Below, in pieces: positions 43,183 to 51,487 of a stretch of DNA of 62,264 nucleotides (positions are counted from its first letter, which is position 1; each line of letters opens with the position of its first letter). The translations under genes were made by a program, and so were the position numbers. This DNA comes from Streptomyces sp. MspMP-M5 (lineage in GTDB: Bacteria; Actinomycetota; Actinomycetes; Streptomycetales; Streptomycetaceae). Below the pieces are notes generated by a model. That model was not told the origin of the DNA, did no database searches, and saw only the letters and a program-made list of their open reading frames with translations. The stretch is from positions 5,573-67,836 of the forward strand of contig NZ_KB891906.1 of assembly GCF_000373585.1 (NCBI RefSeq), given 5' to 3'.

Positions 43183-44378
43183 GACGCGCCCTCCACCGGC
43201 AGCCGCGCCGCCACCTCGAACCCGCCTCCGGACAGCGGACCGGCGCGCAGACTGCCGCCCACGAGCCGTGCACGCTCCCGCATCCCCACCAGACCGCGCC
43301 CCGCTCCCACCGCGGCCGAACCGCCCTGCCTGGTGCGCCCGTTGTCCACCACCGTGACCTCCAGAAACTTCCCTCCGGCCGCCACGAGCACACGCACTCG
43401 CACACGCACCTCGTCAGCACCGACCGCATGGCGCAGCGCGTTGGTCAGGGCCTCCTGAACGATCCGGTACGCCGCCAGGTCCACCGCGGCCGGCAGCCCG
43501 TCGGTGACGCCCTCCCGTTGCACATGCACGGTCATCCCGGTCGCACGCACGGTGTCGACCAGCTGGTCCAGGCGCGCAAGTGAGGGCCCGGGCTCCCGTT
43601 GCTCGCCGGCCTCGTCCTCGCCAGCCTCGCGCTCACCGGCATCGGGCCGGAACGCACGCAACAGCAGACGCAGTTCGCCGAGCGCCGAACGGGCGCCGGT
43701 CTCGATGGCCCGCAGCGCCTGACGGGCCTGCTCGGGCCGCTCGGTGAACACGTCGTCGGCCGCGCCCGCCTGAACGACCATCACCGACAGGGTGTGCGCC
43801 ACCACGTCGTGCACCTCGCGGGCGATCCGCGCGCGCTCCTCCACCACCGCCCGGCGCATCTCCGCCCTCGTCCGATCCTGCTGCGCCCTGCGCCACTGCC
43901 CCGCGGTCCACGCCAGGACCACCATCAGCAGATAGGCCGCCAGGCCCGCCGGACCACCCGCCCCGAACGCCAGCGGCGCCGGCAGACACATCGCCGCGAG
44001 CGCCCACACCGACATCCGCCGCGGCCTGATGGCAGACAGCACACACAACGCGACCTGCCCCGCGAGCAGCGCCCCCGTCAAGGACACCGCAGACAGCAGC
44101 GCCCACACCGCGAGCCCCGTCGCCGCATTCACGGCCAGTACGGCGAGCGGCGCGCGCACCAGCCACCTCAGGGCACAGACCTGCGCGAGAACCAGGGCCA
44201 GGGCCACGGGCAGTCGCCAGCCGCGCTCCGCACCAGCGATCAGCACCGAGGTACCGAGGACGACGAGCACCAGACCGCCGGACCCCCACCACAGCGCCCG
44301 AACCGACCGGCGCGACGGCTCGCCCCACGCCTCCCCGGCGAATGCATCGCCGTCCGGCTGCCTACTGCTGTGCTCCAC
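43179..44378 (-). CDS. Sensor histidine kinase (HisKA_3, DesK-like)
   Basis: 399 residues. The N-terminal part has about five membrane segments (between residues 30 and 160, such as GGLVLVVLGTSVLIAG and ALVLAQVCALRWLV) without a large external domain, so it probably senses a membrane-linked signal. The dimerisation helix is ERARIAREVHDVVAHTLSVM with His190, and the HATPase_c domain (about 300-395) has YRIVQEALTNALRHA (N box), DNGRT and GRGLVGMRERARLVGG (G box). It pairs with the downstream response regulator. The stimulus is unknown. Confidence 0.94.
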   Translation of the reverse strand: MEHSSRQPDGDAFAGEAWGEPSRRSVRALWWGSGGLVLVVLGTSVLIAGAERGWRLPVALALVLAQVCALRWLVRAPLAVLAVNAATGLAVWALLSAVSLTGALLAGQVALCVLSAIRPRRMSVWALAAMCLPAPLAFGAGGPAGLAAYLLMVVLAWTAGQWRRAQQDRTRAEMRRAVVEERARIAREVHDVVAHTLSVMVVQAGAADDVFTERPEQARQALRAIETGARSALGELRLLLRAFRPDAGEREAGEDEAGEQREPGPSLARLDQLVDTVRATGMTVHVQREGVTDGLPAAVDLAAYRIVQEALTNALRHAVGADEVRVRVRVLVAAGGKFLEVTVVDNGRTRQGGSAAVGAGRGLVGMRERARLVGGSLRAGPLSGGGFEVAARLPVEGAS

Positions 44379-44464
44379 GCCCCGACCCTATCCGGCGGCG
44401 CAGTCAACGCCGATGACCGCGAGCAACCACACGGCCAGGACCTGGCGGAGAGTTCGACGCCGTG

Positions 44465-45130
44465 CTACTGCGTGGGCGGAGCCGCCGTGCTCCTCGCCGC
44501 CAGTTGCCGGCCCCAGGGGATGTCGGCAGCCGCGGCCGGCACCAGACGTTCACGCGGTGGTTCCGGGCCGACCGGGCGCCGGACGAGCTCCGGATCACCG
44601 GCCGAGCTGCTCCGGGGCCGAAGAGCGACCAGATTGCCCTCGCCGATGAGCGGGTGACGGAACAGCATATGGCTGCCGTGGTCGTCGGGAACCGTGTCCG
44701 GGGCCCATCCGCGCTAGGCGTGTCAGGACGGCGGCCGCGCAGCCGGGCGCGCGATCCGACGGAAACCACAGCAATCGCTGACCGCGCAGTTCGGTCCAGG
44801 TCAGTGCCGGTCGGCCGGCGAGCGGATGGCGGCCGTGCAGGACGATGCCGAGCGGCTCGTCGTTGACCGTGCACAGCTGGAGGCCCGAGGTGTCCACGGG
44901 CATGCGCAGGATGCCGAAGGCCAGGGTGCCCGCGCGCAGCAGATCCCCGTGGAGCTGGGCGTCGACCCGCTCGTAGGCGAGCCGCACCTGTCGGCCGAGC
45001 GTGATGACGTGCTCCGCTGCGGCCGGCACGGACTGCGGTACGCCCTGGCACACACCCGGGACGCCGTCGAGAGCGATCCGCTCCGAGCCGAGCGTGGAGC
45101 ACTTGGCGTCCGCTGCCGCTCCGCAACGGG
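44465..45130 (-). pseudogene. LysR-type regulator remnant (no HTH, frameshifted)
   Basis: From about 45130 the minus strand gives VRLAYERVDAQLHGDLLRAG followed by FGILRMPVDTSGLQLCTVND and IVLHGRHPLAGRPALTWTEL, the effector domain of a LysR regulator. Near 44720 the frame shifts: GHGSRRPRQPYAVPSP continues correctly in another frame as SHMLFRHPLIGEGNLVALRP, stop 44465. The DNA-binding domain is absent, replaced at the 5' side by unrelated sequence. Confidence 0.65.
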
Positions 45131-45176
45131 GGATCAACTCCCGCCCACGCGCGGTAATCGCGGTAATCTCGGCGAG

Positions 45177-45674
45177 ATGAATGCTCCCGCTCCCCTTGGT
45201 CCGCCGGAGGTCCTCGCCGCGCTCGGCATCTCCTTTCGGCTGCATGAGCACCCTGATGTGATCACCCCCGTAGAGGTGTGCGCCGCGTTGGGCGTTCCGC
45301 TGGAACGGACCGTAAAGACCTTGGCATTCGTCACCCCCGAGGACCGCCTCCTGCTGGCGGCCCTGCCCGGCCACTCACGGCTGCGGTACGGCGCCCTCGC
45401 CCGCGCGGCCGGACTCCGCCGCACCGACCTTTCCCCCGCCGACGCCGGGCGGCTGGCGCGGGCGGGGATGCGGCCGGGCGGGGTGTGCCCGGTGTCCGCG
45501 GACGGGGCTGCGGTGGTGGTGTTCGATGAGACGGTCAGCAGCCTCGGCCATGTGCACTGCGGCAGCGGTCGGCCCGACAGCAGTATCGAGATCGAAGCGG
45601 CGCATCTCCTGGCCGCTGTTCCGGCGGCCAAAACGGCCCCGATCGCCGACGTCCCTGCGGACGAGCCGGCATGA
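45177..45674 (+). CDS. YbaK/EbsC-type aminoacyl-tRNA deacylase
   Basis: 165 residues from ATG 45177 (MNAPAPLGPPEVLAALGISF). The YbaK fold is seen in FRLHEHPDVITPVEVCAALG, VPLERTVKTLAFVTPEDRLL (the conserved Lys in RTVKTL), DAGRLARAGMRPGGVCPVSA and VFDETVSS. Such proteins hydrolyse mischarged aminoacyl-tRNA (Cys-, Ala- or other on tRNA-Pro). The ATG of the next gene overlaps the stop (ATGA at 45671). Confidence 0.85.
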   Translation: MNAPAPLGPPEVLAALGISFRLHEHPDVITPVEVCAALGVPLERTVKTLAFVTPEDRLLLAALPGHSRLRYGALARAAGLRRTDLSPADAGRLARAGMRPGGVCPVSADGAAVVVFDETVSSLGHVHCGSGRPDSSIEIEAAHLLAAVPAAKTAPIADVPADEPA

Positions 45675-46118
45675 CCATCCGCGACGCCACACCCGCGGAC
45701 GCCGCTGACATCTACCGTCTGCTCAGCGGCTTCGTGACGAGCTACCAGCCCGAACGAGCGGTCTTCGACGACGTCACCTTCCCCCGGCTGTGTCGGCCCA
45801 ACGATCACCAAGGCCGCCGCAGACGGCAAAGCCGAGTTCCTGGTCGCCGAGCAGGACTTCCGCGTGGTCGGCTACCTGCTCGCGCTGCGCATGCCGACCC
45901 TTTTCGCCGGCGGACCGATCCTCGAACTGCTGGAACTCACCGTGGACACGCCCGAGCGTGGCCGCGGCACGGGCTCCGCGCTGATCCGGGCCGCGCAGGC
46001 AAGGGCCCGCGAGGCACAGGACGTCGAGGTGACCGTACCGACCCGCAGGGCGGCCGACTTCTATCGAGATCTGGGGTTCCACGAAACCGCGGCATATTTC
46101 AAGTGGCCCACGACGTGA
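45671..46118 (+). pseudogene. GNAT N-acetyltransferase, frameshifted near 45785
   Basis: The ATG overlaps the YbaK stop, giving MTIRDATPADAADIYRLLSG and VFDDVTFPRL. The frame then becomes Arg-rich; the proper sequence continues in another frame (TITKAAADGKAEFLVAEQDF, VVGYLLALRMPTLFAGG, motif A ELTVDTPERGRGTGSALI, and the ending FYRDLGFHETAAYF) to 46118. The shift falls at a C5 run (45781-45785). With one base restored this is a normal 150-aa GNAT, so it may be a recent mutation, a sequencing error or programmed slippage. Confidence 0.7.
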
Positions 46119-46263
46119 CCGAAGAGCTGCTGGGCCGCCGCCTTGACGACCGACAAGAACCGCCTTCCGTGGATTGCGGCCGCCAACACCGCCTGCCCGA
46201 TGCATTCGACGTCGAAGGCCGGGAGTCGCCTTCCGGCTTCGGGCCTTCCGGCAGACTGCTGCG

Positions 46264-47259
46264 ATGGACGTCTACGAATCCCTTGTCGACGTGGTCGGCA
46301 ACACCCCGTTGGTACGGCTCAACCGGATCACCGCGGGCCTTTCCGCGCCTGTCTACGCGAAGTTGGAGTACGTCAACCCGGGCGGGAGCGTCAAGGACCG
46401 CATCGCGCTGTCCATGGTGCGGGCCGCCGAGGACGCCGGGCTGCTGCGGCCGGGCGGCACCATTGTGGAGACCACCTCGGGCAACACCGGCGTGGGGCTG
46501 GCCATGGTGGCGGCCCAGCGCGGCTACCGCTGTGTGTTCACCCTGCCGGAGAAGAGCAGCGCCGAGAAGGTGGCGGTGTTGCGCGCCTACGGTGCCGAGG
46601 TGGTGGTCTGCCCCGGCGACGTGCCCCGCGAGCACCCCGACCACCCCAGGTCGGCGGGCGAGCGGATCGCCCGAACCACTCCCGGTGCGTGGCTGGCCGA
46701 CCAGTACAACAATCCCGCCAACCCCCAGGCGCACCATGGCGGTACGGGCCCGGAGCTGTGGCGCCAGACCGAGGGCCGGATCACGCATCTGGTGGCGGGC
46801 ATCGGCACCGGCGGCACGATCAGCGGCTCCGGCGGCTACCTCAAGGAGGTCAGCGGCGGCCGAGTACGGGTGATCGGCGCCGACCCGGAGGCGTCCGTCT
46901 ACTCGGGCGGCCCCGGCACCGCGTACGCAGTGGAGAGCATCGGCCTGTTCCGTCATCCGGAGACCGTGGACGACTCCTGGCCGGAGTCGTTCCACACCGA
47001 TGTGGTGGACCGGTTCGAGCGGGTCAGCGACCGCGACTCGCTGCTGACCGCCCGCCGACTGGCTCGTGAAGAGGGGCTGCTGGTCGGTGCATCGGCCGGG
47101 ACCGCGGTGGCCGCGGCGCTCCGGGTCGCCGCCGGGCTCGGTCCGGACGACCTGGTGGTCGTGGTGCTTCCGGACTCCGGCCGCAACTATCTGAGCAAGG
47201 TGTACGACGACGAATGGCTCCGCGAGCAGATCGGCGACGACTTCCCAGCCGACAGGTAA
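46264..47259 (+). CDS. Cysteine synthase/cystathionine beta-synthase family enzyme
   Basis: 331 residues from ATG 46264 (MDVYESLVDVVGNTPLVRLN). Fold-type II PLP enzyme: PLP lysine Lys44 in PGGSVKDRIALS, the substrate loop ETTSGNTGVG, and the phosphate-binding loop GIGTGGTISG. The C-terminal NYLSKVYDDEWL is the typical O-acetylserine sulfhydrylase/CBS end; no regulatory CBS pair is present. The YESLVDVVGNTPLV opening fits the CBS-like subgroup. It could make cysteine or a beta-substituted alanine. It lies near the TauD/PLP operon but on the other strand. Confidence 0.92.
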   Translation: MDVYESLVDVVGNTPLVRLNRITAGLSAPVYAKLEYVNPGGSVKDRIALSMVRAAEDAGLLRPGGTIVETTSGNTGVGLAMVAAQRGYRCVFTLPEKSSAEKVAVLRAYGAEVVVCPGDVPREHPDHPRSAGERIARTTPGAWLADQYNNPANPQAHHGGTGPELWRQTEGRITHLVAGIGTGGTISGSGGYLKEVSGGRVRVIGADPEASVYSGGPGTAYAVESIGLFRHPETVDDSWPESFHTDVVDRFERVSDRDSLLTARRLAREEGLLVGASAGTAVAAALRVAAGLGPDDLVVVVLPDSGRNYLSKVYDDEWLREQIGDDFPADR

Positions 47260-47696
47260 GGGGAGCGGTGCCAGGCAATATGAGGCTGCCTCCGGTGTCC
47301 CTGTCAAAGCCTGACCCATGACCCCATGGCTCCAGGACTGCGTTTGGGGACAGGGCCGCGAGCGATGCCCTGTGCTGTCGCTGGTGCTGGGGGCCGGTGC
47401 GGTCGTGCAGACCTACCGCATCGGGGATTCGGGAGCCCAGGCTGCCTGGCACGACAACTTTTCCGCGACGCACACCCGAAACGGGAGGCCGGTAAACGGT
47501 CGGTCATGAGCGAAGGCGCAGGCACCTCGTACCGTCCTGTGACTGCACCCCAACTCTCGCCTCGGCCGCAGTCATCCGCCCGCTGTTGTTGTCGTTCGAG
47601 GTATCCACCTCCACAGGACAGCTCGACACCGATCCTGAACCTCGTCCGACCGGCACCTGGCCGCTGGTGCCCTGACGAGGCTCTCTCGTAGCCCCG
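47260..47696. other. Intergenic region, no gene seen
   Basis: About 440 bp between two 3' ends. Open frames here (47318-47509, 47326-47691) lack domains and RBS. No tRNA was found. Confidence 0.4.
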
Positions 47697-47737
47697 GCCA
47701 CGTCGCGCCCCTGCGTGGGGTGGGGGCGCGACGTGGC
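47697..47737 (-). terminator. Hairpin ending the GNAT-PLP-TauD operon
   Basis: GCCACGTCGCGCCCC (47697-47711) and GGGGCGCGACGTGGC (47723-47737) pair perfectly with an 11-nt loop, 22 nt after the TauD stop on the minus strand. Confidence 0.8.
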
Positions 47738-47759
47738 GGGTGGGGGAGGGGGGAGGTGG

Positions 47760-48626
47760 TCAGAGCTTCAGGAAGGGCTTCTCTCCCGCGATGTTGATGC
47801 GGTGCATCAGGCGCTCGTGCGGGAAGTAGTCCGCGACCGCGAGGTGCTGAGTGCAGCGGTTGTCCCAGATCACCAGGTCGCCCTGGGTCCAACGGTGCCG
47901 GTAGATCAGCTCGTTGGTCTCGATGTGGCGGCAGAGGAAGGCCAGCAGTGCTCGGCTCTCGGACTCGGTCACGCCGTTGATCCGCGTCACGTACGGGTTG
48001 GAGATGTACAGCGCCCGGCGCCCCGTCTCGGGGTGCGTACGGATCAGCGGGTGCTCCACAGGTTCCTGGTCCCCGAACTGCTGGTCCGGGTCGATGCCCT
48101 TCTTGCGCAGCGACCTCTGGAGGTTGCCGTAGTCCGGGCCGAACGCCTTGCGCACGTCGTGCGTCGCGGTCAGCTGGAGCAGCAGCTCCTGCATGGGCGC
48201 CGACAGCGCCTCGTACGCCAGGTACATGTTGCCGTAGAGGGTGTCCCCGCCGACCTTGGGCGTGATCTTGGCGTAGAGGGCCGTGCCGAGCGGGGGTTCG
48301 GCCCAGCCGCTGTTGTCGGTGTGCCAGTCGTTCAGCCCCGGCGGCTTCTGCTCGTTGTTGTGGAGCACCATCACCTCGGGATGGCCCTCAACGGTCATCG
48401 GCAGTAAGTGACTGTGCGTCAGGAGCGGCCCGAATCGCGCGGTGAACGTCTTCTGCTGCTCGACCGAGATGCCCTGTCCCGGAAAGACCAGGATGTTGTA
48501 CTGGTGGAAGGCGTCCTGGACCGTCTTCCACGCCTCGTCGGAAAGCTCCTGCGACAAATCGAGACCCGTGACCCGAGCCCCGATGGCGGGGCTTACCGGC
48601 TCGACGACGGGCAGGCTTTTGCTCAT
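47760..48626 (-). CDS. TauD/TfdA-family Fe(II)/2-oxoglutarate dioxygenase
   Basis: 288 residues from ATG 48626 (GAGGAG box upstream). The jelly-roll dioxygenase has its iron triad in LNDWHTDNSGW (His102, Asp104) and WDNRCTQHLAVADY (His261), with Arg275 in LMHRINIAG for 2-oxoglutarate. The N-terminal SPAIGARVTGLDLSQELSDE and FPGQGISVEQQKTFTARFGP are typical of TauD relatives. Likely hydroxylates, desaturates or cleaves a small amino-acid-derived or sulfonate substrate. Third gene of the operon after the GNAT and PLP genes (14 bp gap). Confidence 0.92.
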   Translation of the reverse strand: MSKSLPVVEPVSPAIGARVTGLDLSQELSDEAWKTVQDAFHQYNILVFPGQGISVEQQKTFTARFGPLLTHSHLLPMTVEGHPEVMVLHNNEQKPPGLNDWHTDNSGWAEPPLGTALYAKITPKVGGDTLYGNMYLAYEALSAPMQELLLQLTATHDVRKAFGPDYGNLQRSLRKKGIDPDQQFGDQEPVEHPLIRTHPETGRRALYISNPYVTRINGVTESESRALLAFLCRHIETNELIYRHRWTQGDLVIWDNRCTQHLAVADYFPHERLMHRINIAGEKPFLKL

Positions 48627-48640
48627 GGTGATACTGCTCC

Positions 48641-49651
48641 TCACTGCGAAATGGGCATGGTCAGCGGCTGACCGGTGGTGGACAGAGTGTGCAGCAGGAC
48701 GTCGGGATCGATGACGCCGCCGCTGACGACGGCCACGGGATTGCGCCAGCCGTACGAGGCGGAGTGCTTCAGCGCGGCTGCGTACGCCGCGGCTCCTGCG
48801 CCCTCGCAGACGATTTTGTCGTCGAAGGCCAGCGACGACAGCGCCTCCGCGACTTCCTGCGGAGTCACCGTGAACACCCCGGCCAACTTGTCCTTCAGCC
48901 GCTCGAATTGTGCTGGAATGACGAAACTCGCGCCGATGCCGTCCACGAATGAGCGCTCGTACTGCACTTCCGTGGGGCGGCCCGCGCGCAAAGATGCGGA
49001 CAGGGGGGCTCCGGTGCTGATTTCCACGGCGTAGACGGGGACCTTCAAGTAGGTCGCCAGGCTGTAGGCGAGGTTCCCGCCGCCGTACGGCGCCAGCACC
49101 GCGTCCACGTTCGGCAGATCGTCCTGGATCTCCATTCCGATCGTGGCGATGCCCAGCGAGACGTATGGATCACTCTCCGAGGAGAGGAAAAAACCCGGCA
49201 GGTCGGGGAAGGAGGAGGAGACCATGGTGCGACGCCAGATCGCGTACGGGACGGCAACGATCTGCGTCCTGGGGTTGTACGCCAGGATCTGCGACCGCTT
49301 TGCCTCCGGAATCGAATCCGGCACCACCACCGTGTACGCCAGATCCAGCTCCGACGTCACGTGCGCCAGGCCCTGCGCGAAATTTCCCGAGCTGCCCGTC
49401 ACGACGCCTTCGCGGACGATCCGGGTCCATACCTCTGGACGGAACCGCCGGTACGCATGCAGCGCACTGAGCGCACCGCGGGCCTTGAAGGAATTGGTGA
49501 TCTGAAGGTTCTCGCACTTCAGGTGAATGTCCACCGGGCTCGGGGCATTCGCCTGCAACAGCGGCGTACGGCGAATATGCGGGTCGATGAGTTCGCGCAT
49601 GCGCCGTACCGAGGCGGGTGAAATGGCCTCGGATAAATGGGGTTTCAGCAT
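48641..49651 (-). CDS. Fold-type II PLP enzyme (threonine dehydratase-like)
   Basis: 336 residues. ATG at about 49651 lies inside the end of the GNAT gene (about 7-nt overlap), so translation is coupled. The protein reads MLKPHLSEAISPASVRRMRE, RTPLLQANAP, PLP lysine Lys56 in ITNSFKARGAL, GSSGNFAQGLA, and the phosphate loop APYGGGNLAYS (about 188-198). The C-terminal SGGVIDPDVL completes a serine/threonine dehydratase or tryptophan-synthase-beta-like fold, without an ACT domain. Substrate unknown: Ser/Thr deamination, racemisation or beta-replacement. Codon 6 is a TTA leucine, implying bldA control. Confidence 0.9.
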   Translation of the reverse strand: MLKPHLSEAISPASVRRMRELIDPHIRRTPLLQANAPSPVDIHLKCENLQITNSFKARGALSALHAYRRFRPEVWTRIVREGVVTGSSGNFAQGLAHVTSELDLAYTVVVPDSIPEAKRSQILAYNPRTQIVAVPYAIWRRTMVSSSFPDLPGFFLSSESDPYVSLGIATIGMEIQDDLPNVDAVLAPYGGGNLAYSLATYLKVPVYAVEISTGAPLSASLRAGRPTEVQYERSFVDGIGASFVIPAQFERLKDKLAGVFTVTPQEVAEALSSLAFDDKIVCEGAGAAAYAAALKHSASYGWRNPVAVVSGGVIDPDVLLHTLSTTGQPLTMPISQ

Positions 49652-50442
49652 GTGGCTTTCGCTATCGGGTAGGATAATTCCTCGGTCAGGCCGAGCTTCC
49701 GGGCCAGCGCGATGCTCGGCGTCTTGCCCGCGTGACACGTAATGACGGAGCGCAGGCCCTGTCCGCTGCCCCACCGGCTGACCGCGGCGAGGACCACGAA
49801 CGCCAGGCCCTTGCGGCGGTGGTCGGGGTGGGTGTTGGCGCCGAGCTCGATCAGCCCGCCGCCGATGACGCCGTGTCCGTCTGCCGCCACTTGGCCGTCC
49901 TTGACCAAGGCGAAGCCGACCGCCTTTTCGGCGTACTGGGCACGCGTACCGAAAATGCTCCGCGCCATCGGGGAATCGAGGCGGGAGAACGTCTCCCCGT
50001 CGATCCGCACCAGAGCGTAGCCGTCGGGGACGGCCGGCGCGGGGGCGATGAAGGCGAAATGGGTGCGGGTGAAATGGACTCGCCGACCGGCAGCGAAGCC
50101 GGCCTGCTTCGCCCAGGCACCGGTGCCAGGGCCCGGTGGATAGACGAGCTGTACCTCGCCGTGCCCGGCGAGCAGTGCCTTGGCCTGAGTGAAGAATGCG
50201 GGGGTCATGGCCCCGGCGGCCAGGCAGAACGGCGCAGTGGTGGCGACCAGACAGGACACCGGCACGTCGTTCTGGAAGTGCGCCCAGGCCCTGCCCGGGA
50301 TGGCTCCGTCGACGACCGCGTGGACGAAGGCCAGGTTGGGATGGTCGGGGTCGAACAGCGGGACAAGACGCGGTAGGTCGGCTGCGGCCACTTCGACCAG
50401 CTGCGTCCGGTCCAAGCCGGGGACTGGCGGGGCGGCGCTCAT
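49645..50442 (-). CDS. GNAT-family N-acyltransferase
   Basis: 265 residues from ATG 50442 (GGAGAAC 6 nt upstream). The N-terminal half (about 1-130) is a degenerate GNAT-like domain (GLDRTQLVEVAAADLPRLVP, FVHAVVDGAIPGRAWAHF, VQLVYPPGPGTGAWAKQAGF). The C-terminal half is a canonical one: VRIDGETFSRLDSP, VGFALVKDGQVAADGHGVIG, motif A LGANTHPDHRRKGLAFVVLA and SIALARKLGLTEELSY. It is first in the operon with the PLP and TauD genes and lies directly downstream of the TTAGGGGG repeats. Probably acylates an amine of the pathway product, as tailoring or self-protection. Confidence 0.82.
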   Translation of the reverse strand: MSAAPPVPGLDRTQLVEVAAADLPRLVPLFDPDHPNLAFVHAVVDGAIPGRAWAHFQNDVPVSCLVATTAPFCLAAGAMTPAFFTQAKALLAGHGEVQLVYPPGPGTGAWAKQAGFAAGRRVHFTRTHFAFIAPAPAVPDGYALVRIDGETFSRLDSPMARSIFGTRAQYAEKAVGFALVKDGQVAADGHGVIGGGLIELGANTHPDHRRKGLAFVVLAAVSRWGSGQGLRSVITCHAGKTPSIALARKLGLTEELSYPIAKATC

Positions 50443-50551
50443 AGGTTCTCCATCGGAGGCTCTCCACGGGTTTCGGAAACGAGGCGGGCCGTACGCACAG
50501 AGGTTCGATCCTAGGATCTTCAAGGCCCCGCGATATGCCTGGTGGCTCAAG

Positions 50552-50610
50552 TTAGGGGGGTAAAGCGGCACTTAGGGGGGTCGAGGGGGCTTAGGGGGAA
50601 ATCGGAGGGG
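50552..50610. promoter_or_regulatory. Array of TTAGGGGG repeats upstream of the GNAT-PLP-TauD operon
   Basis: Copies: TTAGGGGGG (50552-50560), CTTAGGGGGG (50571-50580), TCGAGGGGG (50581-50589), CTTAGGGGGAA (50590-50600) and CGGAGGGG (50603-50610). Core A positions are 20, 10, 9 and 13 bp apart. The block GAGGGGG-CTTAGGGGGAA recurs, with 2 bp inserted, at 2530-2548. The array lies 110-170 bp upstream of the operon. A positive regulator binding direct repeats on one helix face is inferred; none is encoded beside it. Confidence 0.55.
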
Positions 50611-50776
50611 CAACGCGTCGGTGGGTGAAGCGCCACGGCGGCGGTGAGGGTGTGAGGTGCCCGTGGCCCAGGCAGGTGTTCCATCCCGTCGGACCCCACG
50701 CACTCCGTCGGCCCGCTTCCTTCAAGCAGGTTCGCCAGTCGGTTGCCGTTCAGGAGGAATTCGCCGTCAGTCGCTG

Positions 50777-51094
50777 TCAGCCGCGGTCGGGGAGGCCGCC
50801 GAGGGCGATGGCGTTGGCCGCGCGGGCGAGGTCGGCGGGCGTGACCGTCCTGCCTTGGGCCTTGTCCCGCGCGATCTGCTGGTTCTTGCCGACTTAGCCC
50901 TGCATCTCCTGCTGGTAGTGGGCGTAGGCCACGCGGTGGTCGCCGTGGCTGTCGGCGAGTTGGCTCACGAGCACGTAGGCGTCGACAAGGGCCATGCTGG
51001 TGCCCTGGCCGGAGCGTGGTGAAGGGCAGTAGCCCGCATCGCCGACGAGCGCCACCCGCCCGTTCGACCAGCGATCGAGGCGGGCCTGGCTCAT
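50777..51094 (-). pseudogene. FAD-dependent monooxygenase C-terminus with premature stop
   Basis: From 51094: MSQARLDRWSNGRVALVGDA, then GYCPSPRSGQGTSMALVDAY, the GD motif and following helix of a group A flavin monooxygenase. After YQQEMQG the frame meets TAA (50894-50896), then continues in the same frame as VGKNQQIARDKAQGRTVTPA to 50777. The N-terminal 280 residues are missing. The upstream junction falls at the M4-protease remnant on the other strand. Confidence 0.7.
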
Positions 51095-51111
51095 GGAGTC
51101 GAGCCTCCTTC

Positions 51112-51186
51112 TCCTTCTGGGGGAGGGCGGCAGGCGCCGAGACCCGGGCGGTGCACAAGGCATGGGCCCAGGTGGGGTCTCCGTCT
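51112..51186 (+). pseudogene. M4 metallopeptidase C-terminal remnant
   Basis: About 23 residues (WGRAAGAETRAVHKAWAQVG) match the last helix of thermolysin-family proteases (the typical end is AVxxAWxAVGV). It sits 35 bp upstream of the emfourin gene, the order expected when a protease and its inhibitor share an operon; the rest of the protease is gone. Confidence 0.5.
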
Positions 51187-51220
51187 CGTAACCCGGTCCG
51201 TACCGGGCAACAATGGTGGC

Positions 51221-51487
51221 ATGCGGATCGTCATCACCCGTACCGGTGGGTTCGCCGGCATCGAGCGTCGGGCCGAGCTGGACACCTCCGGCCGGCCCGA
51301 CGCCACGCATCTCGAGGCCCTGGCGCACCGCGCCCTGGCCCCGGGCCGCGACTCCCCCGCTCGCGGTGTTCCCGACGGCTTCCACTACGAGATCACGGCC
51401 GACAACCGCAAGATCCATCTCGCGGACCCGCACCTCACCGAGGACCAGCGCGAGCTGGTCCGCACGGTGCTCCACGAAGGCGCGTGA
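51221..51487 (+). CDS. Emfourin-like M4 protease inhibitor
   Basis: 88 residues: MRIVITRTGGFAGIERRAEL, then HLEALAHRALAPGRDS, FHYEITADNRKIHLADPHLT and EDQRELVRTVLHEGA. The RIxxxRTGGFAG opening and the FxYExxxD strand are typical of protealysin-inhibitor (emfourin) proteins encoded next to M4 proteases. Only a fragment of the protease survives upstream, so the inhibitor is orphaned here; it could still act on another M4 enzyme of the cell. Confidence 0.78.
   Translation: MRIVITRTGGFAGIERRAELDTSGRPDATHLEALAHRALAPGRDSPARGVPDGFHYEITADNRKIHLADPHLTEDQRELVRTVLHEGA

Noticed and set aside
48641..50467. A 608-residue single protein from GTG 50467 through the PLP gene
   Set aside because: Residues before the internal MLKPHL start are Arg-rich shadow of the GNAT gene, which occupies the same strand in another frame.
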